A stretch of 51,704 nucleotides of DNA from Betaproteobacteria bacterium (GCA_013287275.1 JABDED010000009.1:7761-59464), one strand, 5' to 3'; numbered from the stretch's first letter, positions 9,072 to 17,542 are shown. Numbers and translations are program-made. The notes: generated by a model not told the origin, from the sequence alone.

Positions 9072-10289
9072 TCAGCTGTATTTTTTCAACTCCATCTTGC
9101 CTATCTGGTTACGATGCACCTCGTCCGGACCGTCCGCGATGCGCAGGGTGCGCGCCTGGGCATATGCATAGGCGACACCGAAATCATTCGACACGCCACC
9201 GCCGCCGTGCGCCTGGATCGCCCAGTCGATCACGGTGCAGGCCATGTTCGGCGCCGCAACCTTGATCATCGCGATCTCTTTTGCCGCCGCCTTGTTGCCG
9301 ACGGTGTCCATCATCTGCGCCGCATTCAATACCAGGAAACGGGCCTGGTCGATCAGGATTCGGCTATTGGCGATACGTTCCAGGGTCACGCCCTGCTCGG
9401 CTACCGGCTTGCCGAAAGCGACCCGGCCCAGGGTGCGTTTGCACATGTCTTCCAGCGCACGCTCGGCCAGGCCGATCAGGCGCATGCAATGATGGATACG
9501 GCCAGGCCCTAGGCGGCCCTGGGCAATTTCAAAGCCGCGGCCCTCGCCCAGCAGGATATTGGATGCCGGCACCCTGACATTGTCGAACAGCACCTCGCCG
9601 TGGCCATGCGGCGCATCGTCGTAGCCGAACACCGGCAGGTGGCGCTTGATCGTCACGCCCGGCGTATCGCGCGGCACGATGATCATCGACTGTTGCTGAT
9701 GGCGATTAGCGTTAGTCGGATCGCTCTTGCCCATGAAGATGAACAACTTGCAGCGCGGGTCGTTGGCCCCGGACGACCACCATTTGAGGCCGTTGATCAC
9801 ATATTCGTCGCCGTCGCGCACGATCGAGGATTCGATATTGGTCGCATCCGATGATGCCACTGCCGGTTCCGTCATCGCGAAGCAGGAACGGATTTCACCG
9901 TTCAGCAATGGTGTCAGCCATTGTTTCTGGTGTTCCGCTGTGCCATAGCGCGCCAACACTTCCATATTGCCGGTATCCGGCGCGCCGCAGTTAAACACTT
10001 CGGGCGACCAGATCGAGCGGCCCATGATTTCGCACAGGGGGGCATATTCCAGGTTAGTGAGGCCGGCGCCGTGGCTGGATTCCGGCAGGAACAGGTTCCA
10101 CAATTCGGCTTCGCGCGCTTTTTGCTTCAGTTCCTCGACGATCTTGGTCGGCACCCAGGCATTGCCTGCTTTACGGTTGGCTTCTACTTCTGCGTAAAAC
10201 TTCTTTTCATTCGGATAGATATGCTCATCCATGAACGCGATCAGGCGCGCCTGCAAGGCTTTTACTTTAGGGCTGTATTGAAAATCCAT
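9072..10289 (-). CDS. Acyl-CoA dehydrogenase, ACAD10/11-like
   Basis: FAD-dependent alpha,beta-dehydrogenation of acyl-CoA, passing electrons to ETF. The 405 residues contain [15 protein letters not shown] (family signature), the middle-domain [19 protein letters not shown] segment, and a C-terminal [11 protein letters not shown]. In this subfamily the Asp of that last motif sits where medium-chain enzymes carry the catalytic Glu of YEGT. The length and the DGPDEVH motif point to the ACAD10/11 group rather than FadE. The start ATG at 10289 follows GGAGAAACAA. It sits between two SDR genes in the leftward operon. The etfBA genes at 20-22 kb encode the natural electron acceptor. Confidence 0.92.
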   Translation of the reverse strand: MDFQYSPKVKALQARLIAFMDEHIYPNEKKFYAEVEANRKAGNAWVPTKIVEELKQKAREAELWNLFLPESSHGAGLTNLEYAPLCEIMGRSIWSPEVFNCGAPDTGNMEVLARYGTAEHQKQWLTPLLNGEIRSCFAMTEPAVASSDATNIESSIVRDGDEYVINGLKWWSSGANDPRCKLFIFMGKSDPTNANRHQQQSMIIVPRDTPGVTIKRHLPVFGYDDAPHGHGEVLFDNVRVPASNILLGEGRGFEIAQGRLGPGRIHHCMRLIGLAERALEDMCKRTLGRVAFGKPVAEQGVTLERIANSRILIDQARFLVLNAAQMMDTVGNKAAAKEIAMIKVAAPNMACTVIDWAIQAHGGGGVSNDFGVAYAYAQARTLRIADGPDEVHRNQIGKMELKKYS

Positions 10290-10316
10290 TTGTTTCTCCG
10301 TAGGGTGTTTCTGGTA

Positions 10317-11081
10317 TTAACTGATTAAGTAGCCGCCGTCGACGTTGATGCAGGCGCCGGTGGTATAGCTGGAGGCACTCGATGCCAGGTAAAGAACGGT
10401 GCCGGCCATTTCATCCGGCTCGGCGATACGTTTCATCGGAATGCGCGTCAGCGCTTTTTCCATGATGACGGGATTGTGGAACAGCGCAGAGGCGAACTTG
10501 GTGTCGGTAGCCCCCGGCAGCAGCGCGTTGACGCGCACGCCCAGCGGCGCGCATTCTTGCGCAAAGGCCTTGGTCATCGAGATGACAGCAGCCTTGGTGA
10601 TCGAATAAATGCCCTGCATCGCGCCCGGCGTCACGCCATTGACCGAGGCCACGTTGATGATGCTGCCGCCGCCGTTCTTCAGCATCAGTTTGGCGCCGGC
10701 GGACGACATGAAGAAATAGCCGCGTATGTTTACATCCACGGTTTTCTGGAAGGCGCTGACATCGGTTTCCAGTATGGAGCCGAAGTGCGGATTGGTGGCC
10801 GCATTATTGACCAGGATATCCAGCCTGCCGTGCGCCGCAGCGATGTCGGCCATCAACGCATCGATCTGGGCCATCTCGCCGATATGGCAGGCGCGCGCCT
10901 CGGCCTTGCCGCCGGCAGCCTGGATAGCGGCCACCACCGCTTCGCAAGCCTCCGCCTTGCGGCTGGATACAATCACGTGCGCGCCGTGTGCAGCCAGCAG
11001 CTTGGCGACCGCCTCGCCTATGCCGCGGCTGGCGCCGGTCACCAGCGCTACCTTGCCGCTTAAATCAAATAGTTTGTCCAC
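10317..11081 (-). CDS. Short-chain dehydrogenase/reductase (SDR), GTG start
   Basis: A second 254-residue classical SDR of the operon: TGASRGIG cofactor loop (about residues 16-23), NNAA at 92-95, catalytic Ser in NVASVNG, and YSITKAA for the Tyr/Lys pair. The segment after beta2 (VSSRKAEAC) carries Ser/Arg/Lys rather than Asp, which suggests NADP(H) use, unlike the NAD-type SDR at 8162. Start is GTG 11081 with AGGAG 6 bases upstream; no ATG exists nearby in frame. Only 8 bases separate it from the stop of the phosphatase-fold gene, so the two are surely cotranscribed. Substrate unknown; it resembles acetoacetyl-CoA reductase and FabG-like enzymes in general. Confidence 0.9.
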   Translation of the reverse strand: MDKLFDLSGKVALVTGASRGIGEAVAKLLAAHGAHVIVSSRKAEACEAVVAAIQAAGGKAEARACHIGEMAQIDALMADIAAAHGRLDILVNNAATNPHFGSILETDVSAFQKTVDVNIRGYFFMSSAGAKLMLKNGGGSIINVASVNGVTPGAMQGIYSITKAAVISMTKAFAQECAPLGVRVNALLPGATDTKFASALFHNPVIMEKALTRIPMKRIAEPDEMAGTVLYLASSASSYTTGACINVDGGYLIS

Positions 11082-11089
11082 GTTGTCTC

Positions 11090-11818
11090 CTAACGGTAAG
11101 TAATATTGCCGGGCACATTCAGTTGTTCCAGATGCGCGAAATTATTCAGATAGCTGAGGCTGAGGCGGCCGGGCTTGTCCAGCGGCTGGCCGGACTGGAA
11201 CATCAGCCTGGTCACGGCGCTGTTCACCAGCGACCAGTTCAGTTCGGCTACGTTACGGTCGGGGATGCCGAGTACGTATTGGCACAAGGTCGAGATGGTG
11301 CCGCCGGAGGTAAATACGACGATGGTCTTGGCGGAATCCGGATGATTGATCTGGCGCTCCAGCGCAGCGATGCAACGCTGCCTGAACGTCGGCCAGGATT
11401 CTCCATATTCGGCATCGTGCCTGCCATCCATCCAGCGCGCCATCGATTCCTGGAACAACAGTTGGAACGCGGCTTTTGCATTCGGCGTCGAGCTCAGGAA
11501 GCGCTTCACTTCAGCCGGGTCTTCAAAGGACGGCACATGTTTCACCAGCACTTCGTGATGGTCGTATTCATTGAAACCGGAATCGATCTGCCACTCGCCT
11601 GCCGGTTGCCGGGCTGCCGGCAATTCAGCCATGCAGGCTTGCGCGGTCTGCTGGTGACGCTTCATGCTGCCGGCGACTACCCTTGCCGCCTGCAGGCCCG
11701 ATTTGTCGAACCAGCGCCCCAGGTACTGCGCTTGCTGCTGCCCCAGCTCGGATAGCTGGTCGTAGTTCTGGCTGCCGAAAGAAGCTTGGCCGTGCCGAAC
11801 GAGATAAATCTGTCCCAT
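11090..11818 (-). CDS. Histidine-phosphatase-fold protein lacking the second active-site His
   Basis: A 242-residue member of the histidine phosphatase (phosphoglycerate mutase-like) clan. The phospho-accepting motif LVRHGQASFG begins at residue 6 and the conserved Arg lies in GSMKRHQQTA. The second catalytic histidine, normally in a (S/A)HGG or AHGNS motif, is Ser here: VVFTSGGTIS. Close relatives of this subfamily may share this, but I cannot check. It could be an active enzyme with altered acid/base chemistry or a substrate-binding protein. ATG 11818 is preferred because AGGG lies 8 bases upstream; a longer frame extends to 11845. It is the first gene of the five-gene acyl-CoA operon, divergent from a LysR gene. 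Confidence 0.85.
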   Translation of the reverse strand: MGQIYLVRHGQASFGSQNYDQLSELGQQQAQYLGRWFDKSGLQAARVVAGSMKRHQQTAQACMAELPAARQPAGEWQIDSGFNEYDHHEVLVKHVPSFEDPAEVKRFLSSTPNAKAAFQLLFQESMARWMDGRHDAEYGESWPTFRQRCIAALERQINHPDSAKTIVVFTSGGTISTLCQYVLGIPDRNVAELNWSLVNSAVTRLMFQSGQPLDKPGRLSLSYLNNFAHLEQLNVPGNITYR

Positions 11819-11840
11819 CGTTTTTCCCTGATGCCCTTTG

Positions 11841-11857
11841 TACACTTGCTACACTTG
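11841..11857. repeat. Tandem TACACTTG direct repeat in the divergent promoter region
   Basis: TACACTTG occurs at 11841-11848 and 11850-11857 with a 9-base period, between the phosphatase-fold gene and the LysR gene. It could be part of a regulatory site for the leftward operon; no regulator is assigned. Confidence 0.35.
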
Positions 11858-11956
11858 GTACGCCCGATATGTCTGATACGCCTATGCAACTCTGCGTTGA
11901 TGCATTTGATGGGTTTATCTTATGGCTTGGACTATAATTTATCAAATGAATAGTTA

Positions 11957-11972
11957 TTATTGGTTTCAATAA
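11957..11972. promoter_or_regulatory. Candidate LysR-type operator
   Basis: TTATTG and CAATAA form a perfect 6-base inverted repeat with a 4-base spacer, ending 5 bases before the LysR start codon. The surrounding 40 bases are very AT-rich. The position fits autoregulation. The spacing is not the standard T-N11-A pattern, so this is tentative. Confidence 0.3.
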
Positions 11973-11977
11973 ATTTT

Positions 11978-12889
11978 ATGCATATATCCAAGATAGACCT
12001 GAACCTGTTCACGGTATTTGAAACAATCTATACCGAAGGCAGCGTCACTCGTGCCAGTCAGCAGCTACATTTGACGCAGCCGGCCATCAGCCATTCGCTG
12101 AACCGGCTGCGGCAATTGTTTGACGACCCGCTGTTTGTGCGCCAGGGGCACGCAATGGTGTCGACACCACTGGCCCGCAGCATCATAGAACCGGTGCGGC
12201 AGGCTTTGCGGGGCCTGGAGGTGACCCTGGCCGATACCGGCATCTTCGATCCTTCGCTGGCGCGCAAGCAGTTCACACTGGCGTTGCGCGACGTGCTGGA
12301 ATCTACCGTGCTGCCGCCCTTGCTGGAGAGCGTGACCGGGCAGGCGCCGATGATAGACATGGCGGCCATCCAGGTAGACAGGCGGGAACTGGTCGGCGAA
12401 CTGGCGGCGGGCAGCCTGGACGTCGCGATCGATATGCTGTTGCCGTTGCCGAATGAAATCCGCAGGGAAAAAATCAGCCAGGACACGACAGTCGTGCTGG
12501 CGCGCCAGGGCCATCCGCTGGTAGACGGCGCGCTGGAACTGGAGACTTACCTGGCAGCGGAACATATCCTGGCCAGTTCGCGCCGCAAGGGGCCAGGGCT
12601 GGAAGATTTTGAGTTGAGCAGGCTGGGACTGCAACGCCGGATACGCTTGCGCTGCCAGCACTATTTTGCGGCCTGCCGGGTAGTCAGCCAGACCGACCTG
12701 CTGCTGACGATGCCGGAAGGCTATGCACGGATTGCCAATCTGCAATTCGGTAATCAGATATTGCCTTTGCCGATCACGATGCCATCATGGGACGTGTATC
12801 TTTACTGGCACCAGAATGTGGAAAATGATCCCGCCAACCGCTGGCTGCGGGAGCAGGTCATACAGGCCTTCCGCGCACAGGCGTATTGA
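11978..12889 (+). CDS. LysR-family transcriptional regulator
   Basis: A 303-residue LTTR. The N-terminal winged helix-turn-helix is at about residues 8-65 (TEGSVTRASQQLHLTQPAISHSL is split here as GSVTRASQQLHL and TQPAISHSL), followed by DDPLFVRQGHAM, the typical linker, and a substrate-binding domain. Its divergent position next to the acyl-CoA operon suggests it controls that operon, probably responding to an acyl-CoA or related intermediate. I take the ATG at 11978; a TTG at 11960 would add six residues. The NodD-like phrase LFVRQG and the KIDLNLFTVFE opening place it in the common NahR/LinR/NodD-type branch. Ligand unknown. Confidence 0.9.
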   Translation: MHISKIDLNLFTVFETIYTEGSVTRASQQLHLTQPAISHSLNRLRQLFDDPLFVRQGHAMVSTPLARSIIEPVRQALRGLEVTLADTGIFDPSLARKQFTLALRDVLESTVLPPLLESVTGQAPMIDMAAIQVDRRELVGELAAGSLDVAIDMLLPLPNEIRREKISQDTTVVLARQGHPLVDGALELETYLAAEHILASSRRKGPGLEDFELSRLGLQRRIRLRCQHYFAACRVVSQTDLLLTMPEGYARIANLQFGNQILPLPITMPSWDVYLYWHQNVENDPANRWLREQVIQAFRAQAY

Positions 12890-12954
12890 GGGCTGCCAAA
12901 AGGGCGGCTTGAAATATTGCGCTAAAAACCGGCGTCAGGGAATGTATCTTGAGT

Positions 12955-13290
12955 TTATTTTGCAGCGGGAGGCGCGTCAGGCAACAGGCAGGCATCGATG
13001 ATTTGCAAATCATTGTCTTTGGCAAAACTGACCACGAAGTGGTAAGCCAGCGGTTCAATTTCGCGCAGTGCTTCATTGACGACCACGGAACGCACGCCAT
13101 TCAGCAAAATTGGACGCACGTAGGGGGAGTATTGCAGATGGGCATTCCTGCCGGCGTCCGGATTGAAGCAGGACATCGCCCCGGCCAGGCGTTCAGCCCA
13201 GTCGCTGGGACGGAATTGTCTTCCATCGCTGGTCAGGCCCTGGATGAAAAACTCGCGTATCGGTGTTTGATCTTTAGTGGGATCGGCCAT
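12955..13290 (-). CDS. DUF3579 domain protein
   Basis: A 111-residue soluble protein matching the conserved betaproteobacterial DUF3579 family in length and in phrases such as EFFIQGLTSDGRQFRPSDWAER (quoted in two parts: EFFIQGLTSDG, RQFRPSDWAER) and YSPYVRP. No function is established that I know of. There is no signal peptide and no membrane segment. The C-terminus ends in a short Pro/Ala tail. The gene is convergent with the LysR gene, with 65 bases between the stops, and has no operon partner. Confidence 0.8.
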   Translation of the reverse strand: MADPTKDQTPIREFFIQGLTSDGRQFRPSDWAERLAGAMSCFNPDAGRNAHLQYSPYVRPILLNGVRSVVVNEALREIEPLAYHFVVSFAKDNDLQIIDACLLPDAPPAAK

Positions 13291-13509
13291 GTGGTCGGCT
13301 CGCGGTTACGGATGAATGGGGGCGTATAACCCCCTGCACCAAGATTTCAAATTACTGTCACGCATCTCCGTTACTTTATCGCGATGCGTCCCCAGTATTA
13401 TATCTTATAGAAGACTTGAATCCCACATCATCACACCTGAAATTGATGCGTCTGCGGTGGAACAATTAGTCTCACATCAATATAGTGCATTTAAAGATAG
13501 TTGAAAGAC

Positions 13510-13556
13510 TAAGGCCTGTTATCCATCCATTTCCGGATTGATAACAGGCCTTTAGC
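13510..13556. terminator. Hairpin terminator downstream of the CobD/CbiB-like gene
   Basis: AAGGCCTGTTATC (13511-13523) pairs with GATAACAGGCCTT (from 13539) across a 15-base loop. It lies about 30 bases after the stop of the leftward gene at 13588. The T-run is short, so efficiency is uncertain. The rest of the 297-base gap to the DUF3579 gene holds nothing I can identify. Confidence 0.6.
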
Positions 13557-13587
13557 AATTTAGCAAAACCCACTCCACTGGCGCGGG

Positions 13588-14538
13588 TTACAGCCACATT
13601 GCGATGCTGAGTAGTAATAACAATAACATCCATAACAGCAAGGCGCGCCATACTAGGCCGACCGCACTTTGCAGGGCTCGCGGCGACGCCTCCGTGCCCG
13701 GCTGGCTTTCCAGCTCCAGGCTGTCAACATCGACTGCTGTGGCGTCCGCCTGCAGTATCATCGCTTTTTCTTCCGGCTCACCGAGCCGCACGCCCAAGGC
13801 GCCGCCGCCGGCGGAAAGGATGATGCCCACGACTTCATCCGACCAGCGGTCGGCATAATTGCGCCACGAATAGATCGCGTCTTCAAAGTTGCCGACCACG
13901 GCGAAAGCGACGGCGGTCAGGCGCGCAGGCGCCCAGTCTATCCAGTAAAAGACCTTGGTCGCATAGATGCCGAACTCTTCATTCTTCATATGATCGGGTT
14001 CGGTCCAGGCCCTGGCCAGGTATTCAGCCACGCGGTACATCACGGCACAGGCCGGCCCCAGCGGCATCAGGAACCAGAAAAATACGCCGAACACATTGCG
14101 GTGCGTTGCGATCAGCGCCCTCTCCACGGCGATACGGGAAATTTCAGACACATCCATTCCTGCGGTATCGAGTTTGGTCCATTCGGCCAGATAGGTCCTG
14201 GCAGCGTCTTCGTCGCCGGAACTGAGGGCAAGCTGTATCGACGTAAAATAGTGGCTGTAGCGGCGAAAGCCCAGCGTCAGGTAGACGATCAGGATATTCC
14301 AGGCAAAGGCCGCAAACGGGCTCAGGTACAGGCAGATGCCGTAGATGATCGCGGTCGGTATCATCAAACCGGCAACGACAACCCACCATCCCAGGCGCCC
14401 ATGGCTGGCTTTGCCCGCATTGCACCATGCCTCCACCCTGATCGCCAGGTTCTGCACCTGCAGGTAAATCGGATTATCTGCCCGCAAGGGCTTCAGTTGC
14501 TCGATCAACAGGGCGAAAAGTATGGAAAGAAATGTCAT
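13588..14538 (-). CDS. CobD/CbiB-like membrane protein
   Basis: A 316-residue integral membrane protein related to the CobD/CbiB family (adenosylcobinamide-phosphate synthase fold). Visible features are an N-terminal helix (FLSILFALLIEQLKP), two hydrophobic segments around residues 50-90, a further one near 150-170 (FGVFFWFLMPLGPACAVMY), the family phrase FYWIDWAPARLTAVAFAVVGNFEDA, and a C-terminal helix (about 295-315). No other cobalamin-biosynthesis gene is nearby, and an insertion rich in acidic residues precedes the last helix. In betaproteobacteria such stand-alone members may have another role (they resemble the AmpE-related branch too). The function should not be taken as cobalamin synthesis without evidence. 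Confidence 0.8.
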   Translation of the reverse strand: MTFLSILFALLIEQLKPLRADNPIYLQVQNLAIRVEAWCNAGKASHGRLGWWVVVAGLMIPTAIIYGICLYLSPFAAFAWNILIVYLTLGFRRYSHYFTSIQLALSSGDEDAARTYLAEWTKLDTAGMDVSEISRIAVERALIATHRNVFGVFFWFLMPLGPACAVMYRVAEYLARAWTEPDHMKNEEFGIYATKVFYWIDWAPARLTAVAFAVVGNFEDAIYSWRNYADRWSDEVVGIILSAGGGALGVRLGEPEEKAMILQADATAVDVDSLELESQPGTEASPRALQSAVGLVWRALLLWMLLLLLLSIAMWL

Positions 14539-14687
14539 GGGTTATGGTATCGATCAGTTTGTATCAACCGGTGGCGTTCACGATAGGAATAGAATCAATT
14601 TGCAAATGCGGCAAGTGTAAACTGATTCTGCCGGATTATGAAGCCCGTTCGTTGCCTCGCTGCTATTGAAGCAGCCATGAACCGGTT

Positions 14688-15356
14688 TCAGGCGCGTAAC
14701 AGATGAAACAGATTGCGCAGCATGCCTGCGGTAGCCCCCCAGATGAAATGATGCTGATAGGGCATGGCGTAAAATACCCGTCGGCCGCCGCCGTCCGGCA
14801 AATGGAATGCGCGGCGCTGGTGATTGCCGCCGTTCATCAGGAAGGCCAGCGGCACCTCGAATATTTCGGCGACCTCAAACGGATCGGCTTTCAATTCAAA
14901 CGGAGGGTGCAGCAGCGCAACAATCGGCGTCACCTGGTAGCCGGTACCGGTTTTATATTCAGGCAAACTGCCTAACACCTCTACCCGCCGGCGATCCAGG
15001 CCTATCTCTTCTTCCGCCTCGCGCAATGCGGTCTCTACCGGTGATACATCAACCTCTTCAAAACGGCCGCCGGGAAAACTGATCTGCCCGGCATGGTCAT
15101 TCAGGTGCGCCGCCCGGTGCGTCAGCAGCAGGCTCAGGCCTTGCTCGCGGATCACGATGGGGATCAGCACCGACGCCGGCCGGAAGGTTTCGATTGCCGC
15201 CAGTAATTGCTCGTCGCCGGTTTCCACCGACCACTTCGGCAAATCGGCAAAATGCTGCCGCAGCCAGTCTGCAGTCAAACGATGCTCGGGGATTGCCCCC
15301 TCGTCGGCGACCGACAGTATCGGCAACTGTTCGGGATTAAAAAGAAGCTTGGCCAA
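14688..15356 (-). CDS. CoA pyrophosphatase, NUDIX family (NudL/YeaB type)
   Basis: Hydrolyses CoA or CoA derivatives at the pyrophosphate. The 222-residue protein carries the CoA-specific NUDIX extension LLLTHRAAHLNDHAGQISFPGG followed directly by the Nudix box core REAEEEIGL with the metal-binding glutamates (motif quoted in two parts: LLLTHRAAHLND, GQISFPGG). I choose the TTG at 15356 as start: AGGAG lies 6 bases upstream of it, whereas an ATG at 15360 is in the wrong frame and a TTG at 15371 lacks a ribosome-binding site. The rplS terminator ends just upstream, so transcription may depend on read-through. Confidence 0.88.
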   Translation of the reverse strand: MAKLLFNPEQLPILSVADEGAIPEHRLTADWLRQHFADLPKWSVETGDEQLLAAIETFRPASVLIPIVIREQGLSLLLTHRAAHLNDHAGQISFPGGRFEEVDVSPVETALREAEEEIGLDRRRVEVLGSLPEYKTGTGYQVTPIVALLHPPFELKADPFEVAEIFEVPLAFLMNGGNHQRRAFHLPDGGGRRVFYAMPYQHHFIWGATAGMLRNLFHLLRA

Positions 15357-15370
15357 CCATGTCTCCTGCA

Positions 15371-15401
15371 AAACAAAAAAGGGATACCGGCTGGCATCCC
15401 T
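15371..15401 (-). terminator. rplS intrinsic terminator
   Basis: On the minus strand AGGGATGCC pairs with GGTATCCCT (one G-T pair) around a 4-base loop and is followed by TTTTTTGTTT. It ends the rpsP-rimM-trmD-rplS operon. The NUDIX gene's ribosome-binding site starts only a few bases further on. Confidence 0.9.
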
Positions 15402-15428
15402 CTTTTCAACACACCATCAAAGCAAATA

Positions 15429-15812
15429 TTACTCTGCTTTTGCAGCGGCTGTCTTACGGCTTGGCAATTTCTCTTTGATACGAGCAGATTTGCCTGAACG
15501 TTCACGCAGGTAGTACAACTTGGCGCGACGTACGTCACCGCGACGTTTGACTTCGATCGAAGCGATCAGCGGAGAATACAATTGGAATGTACGCTCAACG
15601 CCTTCACCAGATGAAATCTTGCGAACGATGAAGTTGGAATTCAAACCGCGGTTACGACGGGAGATCACAACGCCTTCGTAAGCCTGGGCACGTTTGCGCG
15701 TACCTTCAACTACGTTAACACTGACAACTACCGTGTCGCCTGGGGCGAAATCAGGGATGTTCTTGCCGAGGCGAGCAATTTCTTCTTGCTCTAATTTTTG
15801 GATCAGATCCAT
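15429..15812 (-). CDS. rplS: 50S ribosomal protein L19
   Basis: L19 sits at the 30S-50S interface of the ribosome. The 127-residue protein has the usual sequence: [20 protein letters not shown] near the N-terminus, [13 protein letters not shown], and [19 protein letters not shown], with an Ala/Lys-rich tail typical of betaproteobacteria. The start ATG at 15812 has GGAG about 9 bases upstream. It is the last gene of the operon and is separated from trmD by a 132-base leader containing two strong hairpins. The product is normally made in far larger amounts than RimM and TrmD, so separate control is expected. Confidence 0.98.
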   Translation of the reverse strand: MDLIQKLEQEEIARLGKNIPDFAPGDTVVVSVNVVEGTRKRAQAYEGVVISRRNRGLNSNFIVRKISSGEGVERTFQLYSPLIASIEVKRRGDVRRAKLYYLRERSGKSARIKEKLPSRKTAAAKAE

Positions 15813-15895
15813 TTTTCACACTCCGAATACCATCTTGCTGACGCTGCAGAATGATCTTGCGATCTTCAGGCTCAGTAGAGGATGGGGTTTAACAT

Positions 15896-15938
15896 GCGGA
15901 CCGAAGTCCGCGCTTATTGCCGGGCCTTGCAACCCGGC
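15896..15938 (-). promoter_or_regulatory. Two stable hairpins in the trmD-rplS intergenic leader
   Basis: In RNA sense, GCCGGG/CCCGGC encloses an 8-base loop (15919-15938), and downstream of it GCGGAC-TTCG-GTCCGC (15896-15911) is a perfect six-pair stem capped by the extra-stable UUCG tetraloop. Neither has a T-run, so they are not terminators. They may set mRNA processing, stability or translation of rplS relative to trmD. Confidence 0.6.
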
Positions 15939-15944
15939 GACTAC

Positions 15945-16694
15945 TTACTGCAAACTGCTCAAAAACTTTTCGTCACTGCGCGTCAGCAAACCTGCTTCGC
16001 GCGCCTGCCGTATCAAATCCGGCCGCTTCTGCACACTGGCTTCCAGTGAGCGTTCACGCCGCCATTTTTCAATTTCAGCATGATTGCCGCCCAACAGCAC
16101 TGCAGGCACGGCAGTATCCTCAAACACTTCGGGCCTGGTGTAGTGCGGGCAATCCAGCAAACCGTTGACAAAGCTGTCCTGCAACGCCGAAGTATCATCG
16201 TGCAGTACGCCGGGCAATTGCCGGATTACCGCATCCATCAGCGCCATCGCAGGCAACTCTCCACCGGACAGCACGAAATCGCCGAGGCTGATTTCTTCAT
16301 CGACATAGCGATCCAGCAAACGCTGGTCCACCGCTTCGTAACGGCCGCACAGCAAGACCACGCCCGACAGGCTGGTCATGTCCATCACCCGCTGGTGCGT
16401 TAGCTGTTTGCCTTGCGGCGACAGGTAAATCACCTTCGGTGCCGTCGGCACATTCTGCAACTGCCGCGCCTTGGCCGCCTCTATGGCAGCCTGCAAGGGC
16501 TTGGCCAGCATCACCATGCCAGGACCACCGCCATACGGCCTGTCGTCCACGGTACGGTGCCTGTCCGTTGTGAAGTCGCGAGGATTCCACAAGGCCAGCT
16601 CACATTTTTTTTGCTCGAATGCGCGCCGGGTCACCCCGGATTGCGTCAGAGCAGCGAACATTTCGGGAAACAATGTTATGACATCAAACTGCAT
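15945..16694 (-). CDS. trmD: tRNA (guanine-N1)-methyltransferase TrmD
   Basis: Methylates G37 of tRNAs with S-adenosylmethionine, preventing +1 frameshifts. The 249-residue length is typical. The SPOUT trefoil-knot region is clear: [13 protein letters not shown], then [19 protein letters not shown] with the catalytic Asp of the DFVLSGGE motif, and the N-terminal [12 protein letters not shown]. The protein starts at ATG 16694. Rims of the operon: rimM ends 47 bases upstream and rplS starts 132 bases downstream. An essential enzyme in nearly all bacteria. Confidence 0.97.
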   Translation of the reverse strand: MQFDVITLFPEMFAALTQSGVTRRAFEQKKCELALWNPRDFTTDRHRTVDDRPYGGGPGMVMLAKPLQAAIEAAKARQLQNVPTAPKVIYLSPQGKQLTHQRVMDMTSLSGVVLLCGRYEAVDQRLLDRYVDEEISLGDFVLSGGELPAMALMDAVIRQLPGVLHDDTSALQDSFVNGLLDCPHYTRPEVFEDTAVPAVLLGGNHAEIEKWRRERSLEASVQKRPDLIRQAREAGLLTRSDEKFLSSLQ

Positions 16695-16741
16695 TGTTCA
16701 TGCTTTCTGATCTCATCACACTGCCTTTCCTGACACATACA

Positions 16742-17287
16742 CTAAAAATCGAGGCCCCAGTCGACAATGACTTTTTTACCCTTTTGATCGACTTCCTTGA
16801 CGAAGCTGTCGACAAACGGGATCAGGCGCTCATGCTTGGAGAGTTCGGCTTCCGGGATATCGGCAGCGGCCACGCGAAGTATCGGGTGCGCACCGTTATC
16901 CATCAAGTCCCTGACCAGGCCCAGGCTTTCACCCTGTAAATTCTCTACCGACAAACCTATCAGGTCCAGCCAGTAGAATTCACCATCAGGCAAGGCGGGA
17001 AAATGGCTACGGGAAATCTTGACAGTCGCGCCCTTCAGCGCCTCTGCAGCATCCCTGCCGGCAACACCAACCAGCCGGGCAACGACATCTTCACCATGGA
17101 TTTTGACTTCCAGGCGCTCAACGTCGTGCAAATCAGGCTTGTCCAGCCACCAGGTCTTGGCCGATAACAGCGCATCGGCTTCCGATGAATAAGGACGTAT
17201 TCTTACCCAGCCATGAATGCCATATGCTCCCGAGACATAACCCACGAGGATCAAATCTTCAGGAACACGCACTCCACCAACAGACAT
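16742..17287 (-). CDS. rimM: Ribosome maturation factor RimM
   Basis: Assists assembly of the 30S head and binds S19. The 181 residues comprise the N-terminal RimM domain (LILVGYVSGAYGIHGWVRIR) and the C-terminal PRC-barrel (DGEFYWLDLIGL, then LIPFVDSFVKEVD and VDWGLDF). I take ATG 17287 as start; a TTG three codons upstream (17296) is possible but would sit only 3 bases after the rpsP stop. No strong Shine-Dalgarno sequence is seen, which is common for genes coupled to an upstream stop codon. The fixed position between rpsP and trmD confirms the identity. Confidence 0.95.
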   Translation of the reverse strand: MSVGGVRVPEDLILVGYVSGAYGIHGWVRIRPYSSEADALLSAKTWWLDKPDLHDVERLEVKIHGEDVVARLVGVAGRDAAEALKGATVKISRSHFPALPDGEFYWLDLIGLSVENLQGESLGLVRDLMDNGAHPILRVAAADIPEAELSKHERLIPFVDSFVKEVDQKGKKVIVDWGLDF

Positions 17288-17299
17288 ATCAGCCAAAAA

Positions 17300-17542
17300 T
17301 TAAGCTGCAGCCTTGTTCACCAGACGAGCAACAGCTGGCGACAATTGTGCGCCAACGCCTTGCCAGTAAGCCAGACGATCCTGAGCGACACGTACTGTCT
17401 CAGCATTGCCTGTTGCTACCGGATTGTAAAAACCGATACGCTCGATGAAACGGCCATCACGACGATTGCGTGAATCAGTTGCAACGATATTGTAGAAAGG
17501 GCGCTTTTTTGCACCACCACGAGCTAAACGAATAACGACCAT
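17300..17542 (-). CDS. rpsP: 30S ribosomal protein S16
   Basis: A core 30S protein contacting 16S rRNA. The 80-residue product begins [20 protein letters not shown] and ends in the family's variable tail. First gene of the operon with rimM, trmD and rplS. A good sigma70 -10 box (TATAAT) lies about 40 bases upstream of the start, so the leader is short. Confidence 0.98.
   Translation of the reverse strand: MVVIRLARGGAKKRPFYNIVATDSRNRRDGRFIERIGFYNPVATGNAETVRVAQDRLAYWQGVGAQLSPAVARLVNKAAA

Noticed and set aside
13316-13504. A 62-codon rightward open frame
   Set aside because: No ribosome-binding site, low-complexity of signal, unlike any family I know.
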